DNA of 17,378 nucleotides from JBDRLV01 sp043812755 (GTDB lineage Bacteria; Patescibacteriota; Patescibacteriia; UBA9934; GWF2-40-263). The number at the start of each line of letters is the position of its first letter. Within the stretch, counting starts at the first letter, position 1. Below the pieces are notes generated by a model. The model made no database searches. It saw only the letters and a list, made by a program, of their open reading frames with translations, and was not told where the DNA came from. The position numbers and the translations under genes are program-made. Below are positions 15,622-17,378 of this stretch, piece after piece. Location of the stretch: NCBI GenBank assembly GCA_043812755.1, contig JBDRLV010000022.1, positions 1 to 17,378 on the forward strand, in the 5' to 3' direction.

Positions 15622-17002
15622 ATTTGATTACAAAAACTAGTGCTGTTAGCGTTATAATCAACACAACCGGAACTAGAACAAAACCTTTTTTGGCAAAATC
15701 CCAATACGAAATTTCCAGCCCTTTTGTTTTTAATATCTGCCTCCACATTAAACCCGCAAGAGCACCGACGATCGTCAAATTAGAGCCTAAATTTCCTGTA
15801 ACAACAAGCCCAAACATTGCACCTGTATACTCCTTTCCTGAAACAGTAAACGCACTGTCAGCCAAAACATGGCTTAAAAAAATTGTCATTGGTTGATTAT
15901 TTACAATATTTGCGAGTATTACTCCAAGCACTCCTGTTGCAAATACACTGGACCAAACTCCAGTACAAACTTCTGATAACCAACCTGCTGCTATCGCAAC
16001 AACCCCTGCATCATTTAGCGCTTGCATTAAGATAAAAAATAATGCGACAAAAGGCAGTATCTGCCATGGTACTTTTGCAAAGGCAACTAAAAAATCACTT
16101 CTCCCTTTTGGAATCTTATGAACATCAATGCCTTTTTGTATTTGCACAACGCTTAGTTGATGTTCTTTAAAAGAATAAAAAAACCAGAATAATGCGTCCT
16201 TACAGATAAACATAATTGCAAACACCAGTGCAATAACCCAGATAGGAATCTGAAGAACATCTGAAAATACCAATACAACCAGCATTGTGATTAGCAAACT
16301 AAAACTCAATACTGCATCAGTCCAATTACGCACATTGTAATGGGATGTTCTGTTGAGTTTAAACTTTCTGGTAATTGTCTTCCTAAACATTAACAAAAGA
16401 ACTGAAAAGGTCGCGATTGCCCCTGCAACTGTTGGCAACCACATAACATGCGTGAACTCCCAAAATCCAATACCTAGCGCATTTCCAACAATAATATTTG
16501 TTGGGTCAGAAGTGTAGAGGAAATTTGCAAGTGCATTAGCTGTAAAAAATTGGAGGAATAGAAGCGGAACAACATTAATCTTTGCATGCTTGCCAAGATA
16601 GAAAATAATAGGTGTGAGTGTTAGAATCACAATATCATTAGATGTTATGATTGTCAGAGCACCTACAAACAAGAACAAAAACAAGAAAAGCTTAATTCCA
16701 TTTCCTGATGATTTTTCTACAATTTTGTATGCAAAAAAATCAAAAATACCAGTTGCATCAGTGCTAATACTTACATAGGCAACTGCAAAGAAAATGATCA
16801 GGATCTCCCAAGGCTCAACTGCACCATTTCCAATAATCCCATCAATAATTGTGCTCGCACTGATTGCTTTGGTTAAAAATAAAAATGCAAGCGAAATAAT
16901 CGCTCCTGTTGCCATGTTAATTTTCAATCCAAAAACTTTAAACGGCCTTATGGTCGCAACTAATGTAAAAACAATTGCAATTGCAATTAAAGCAATGTTC
17001 AT
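15620..17002 (-). CDS. ArsB/NhaD-type (ion transporter superfamily) membrane permease
   Basis: About 460 residues with ten or more hydrophobic segments, the size of ArsB, NhaD and related IT-superfamily carriers. Family-like signatures are visible in both halves: PWEILIIFFAVAYVS and TSNDIVILTLTPII in the first half, and NIVNNQPMTIFL and TGNLGSNLTIVGALAGLMWR in the second, the latter close to the ArsB segment that reads GxxLGPxxTPIGSLATLLW. The halves look like inverted structural repeats typical of the family. Substrate is not decidable: arsenite, Na+/H+ exchange or an organic anion are all possible; no arsenic-related neighbours (arsR, arsC, arsA) are seen. I prefer the ATG at 17000-17002, 4 bases after the upstream stop; a GTG at 17012-17014 would overlap the upstream gene by 8 bases. 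Either way it is coupled to the nuclease gene. No Shine-Dalgarno. Confidence 0.87.
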   Translation of the reverse strand: MNIALIAIAIVFTLVATIRPFKVFGLKINMATGAIISLAFLFLTKAISASTIIDGIIGNGAVEPWEILIIFFAVAYVSISTDATGIFDFFAYKIVEKSSGNGIKLFLFLFLFVGALTIITSNDIVILTLTPIIFYLGKHAKINVVPLLFLQFFTANALANFLYTSDPTNIIVGNALGIGFWEFTHVMWLPTVAGAIATFSVLLLMFRKTITRKFKLNRTSHYNVRNWTDAVLSFSLLITMLVVLVFSDVLQIPIWVIALVFAIMFICKDALFWFFYSFKEHQLSVVQIQKGIDVHKIPKGRSDFLVAFAKVPWQILPFVALFFILMQALNDAGVVAIAAGWLSEVCTGVWSSVFATGVLGVILANIVNNQPMTIFLSHVLADSAFTVSGKEYTGAMFGLVVTGNLGSNLTIVGALAGLMWRQILKTKGLEISYWDFAKKGFVLVPVVLIITLTALVFVIK

Positions 17003-17006
17003 TATA

Positions 17007-17378
17007 TTATTCACTTACATCAATAACTGCGTTTCGATATGCGCAGTAATCACAGTCTTTTCCAGAATCTGGAATTTTGTCTGAAGTTAAGCAGGCATGG
17101 ATCCCAGCAAGAGCATCCTCAATCCAATCATCATTTCCAACATAAGGAATCACTTTTATATCAAATTCAAGCCGCGCATCAAACGCCTCTTTATCAGTAT
17201 TCCCATTACAGTACACAAAATACCCTGTGTTTGAAACATCTAAATTATTACGACGAAGTAACCACTGGTACACTTCCATTTGGCGCTTATAGCTTATCTG
17301 CCAGTCTGCATCTAAATTCACTTCAGCGTCTTTTGAAGTAGCCTTATAATCAACAACAATGTACTTCTTGTCCTTCCC
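17007..17378 (-). CDS. PD-(D/E)XK nuclease, RecB/Cas4-like, C-terminal part
   Basis: The frame is open to the window edge, so the N-terminus is missing; a GTG at 17319-17321 is internal. The 123 visible residues begin with KKYIVVDYKATS, which fits the D-x-K part of the PD-(D/E)XK active site. About 25 residues later comes SYKRQMEVYQWLL, the QxxxY motif (QMEVY) of RecB/Cas4-type nucleases, which binds DNA. Near the end, CDYCAYR matches the C-terminal cysteines that hold an iron-sulfur cluster in Cas4/AddB-like proteins; the other cysteines would lie upstream. No cas genes or repeats are in the window, so a role in general DNA repair is more likely than in CRISPR adaptation. The stop at 17007-17009 lies just before the transporter start. 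Confidence 0.82.
   Translation of the reverse strand, partial: GKDKKYIVVDYKATSKDAEVNLDADWQISYKRQMEVYQWLLRRNNLDVSNTGYFVYCNGNTDKEAFDARLEFDIKVIPYVGNDDWIEDALAGIHACLTSDKIPDSGKDCDYCAYRNAVIDVSE

Noticed and set aside
15620..17014. Arsenic resistance operon
   Set aside because: The transporter resembles ArsB, but no arsR, arsC or arsA lies nearby, so arsenite transport is not supported.
17007..17378. Cas4 as part of a CRISPR system
   Set aside because: QxxxY and terminal cysteines fit many RecB-like nucleases; there is no repeat array or other cas gene, and the downstream gene is a transporter.

Overview
The window looks like a piece of a Candidate Phyla Radiation (Patescibacteria) chromosome, perhaps Parcubacteria-like. 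This is inferred from four things: AT-rich, compact gene layout; a very large multi-domain surface protein ending in a C-terminal module that I recall as typical of CPR cell-surface proteins; a reduced MurF-like ligase; and families of short palindromic repeats between genes. No rRNA, tRNA or CRISPR array was seen. TAA, TAG and (once) TGA serve as stops, and no in-frame TGA occurs in the long genes, so the standard bacterial code fits.

Layout. (1) Positions 3-782, + strand: 3' part of a membrane protein with an acidic/proline-rich region, one membrane segment and a LysM-like C-terminal domain. It is separated by a bidirectional terminator from (2) 911-8218, - strand: a secreted 2435-residue surface protein built from Ig-like, lamin-tail, carboxypeptidase-regulatory-like and FN3 modules. 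(3) 8219-8714: no gene; an AT-rich leader followed by a nest of palindromic repeats and a terminator. (4) 8715-12406, - strand: cell-wall cluster read as DUF4178-like protein, class B penicillin-binding protein, MurF-like ligase, with an AT-rich palindromic element between the last two. (5) 12527-13528, + strand: unrecognised 333-residue protein with its own promoter, Shine-Dalgarno and terminator. (6) 13529-13712: repeats. (7) 13713-15205, - strand: membrane-anchored methyltransferase preceded by an HhH-GPD DNA glycosylase-like protein. (8) 15274-15594, + strand: unrecognised 106-residue protein, again a self-contained unit. (9) 15620-17378, - strand: ArsB/NhaD-type transporter behind the C-terminal part of a PD-(D/E)XK nuclease.

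The envelope theme dominates: the LysM-like protein, the giant surface protein, PBP and MurF all act at or outside the membrane. The most distinctive regulatory feature is the divergent promoter pair at 12428-12478, where one TTGACAA sequence appears to provide the -35 box on both strands, one promoter driving the cell-wall cluster and the other the 333-residue gene. A second pattern is that both + strand stand-alone genes carry strong Shine-Dalgarno sequences, while none of the seven - strand genes with visible starts does. I found no clearly new defence or mobile system; the best leads are the giant surface protein's terminal module and paired cysteines, the shared -35 promoter, and a glycosylase-like protein that seems to lack the usual catalytic aspartate.
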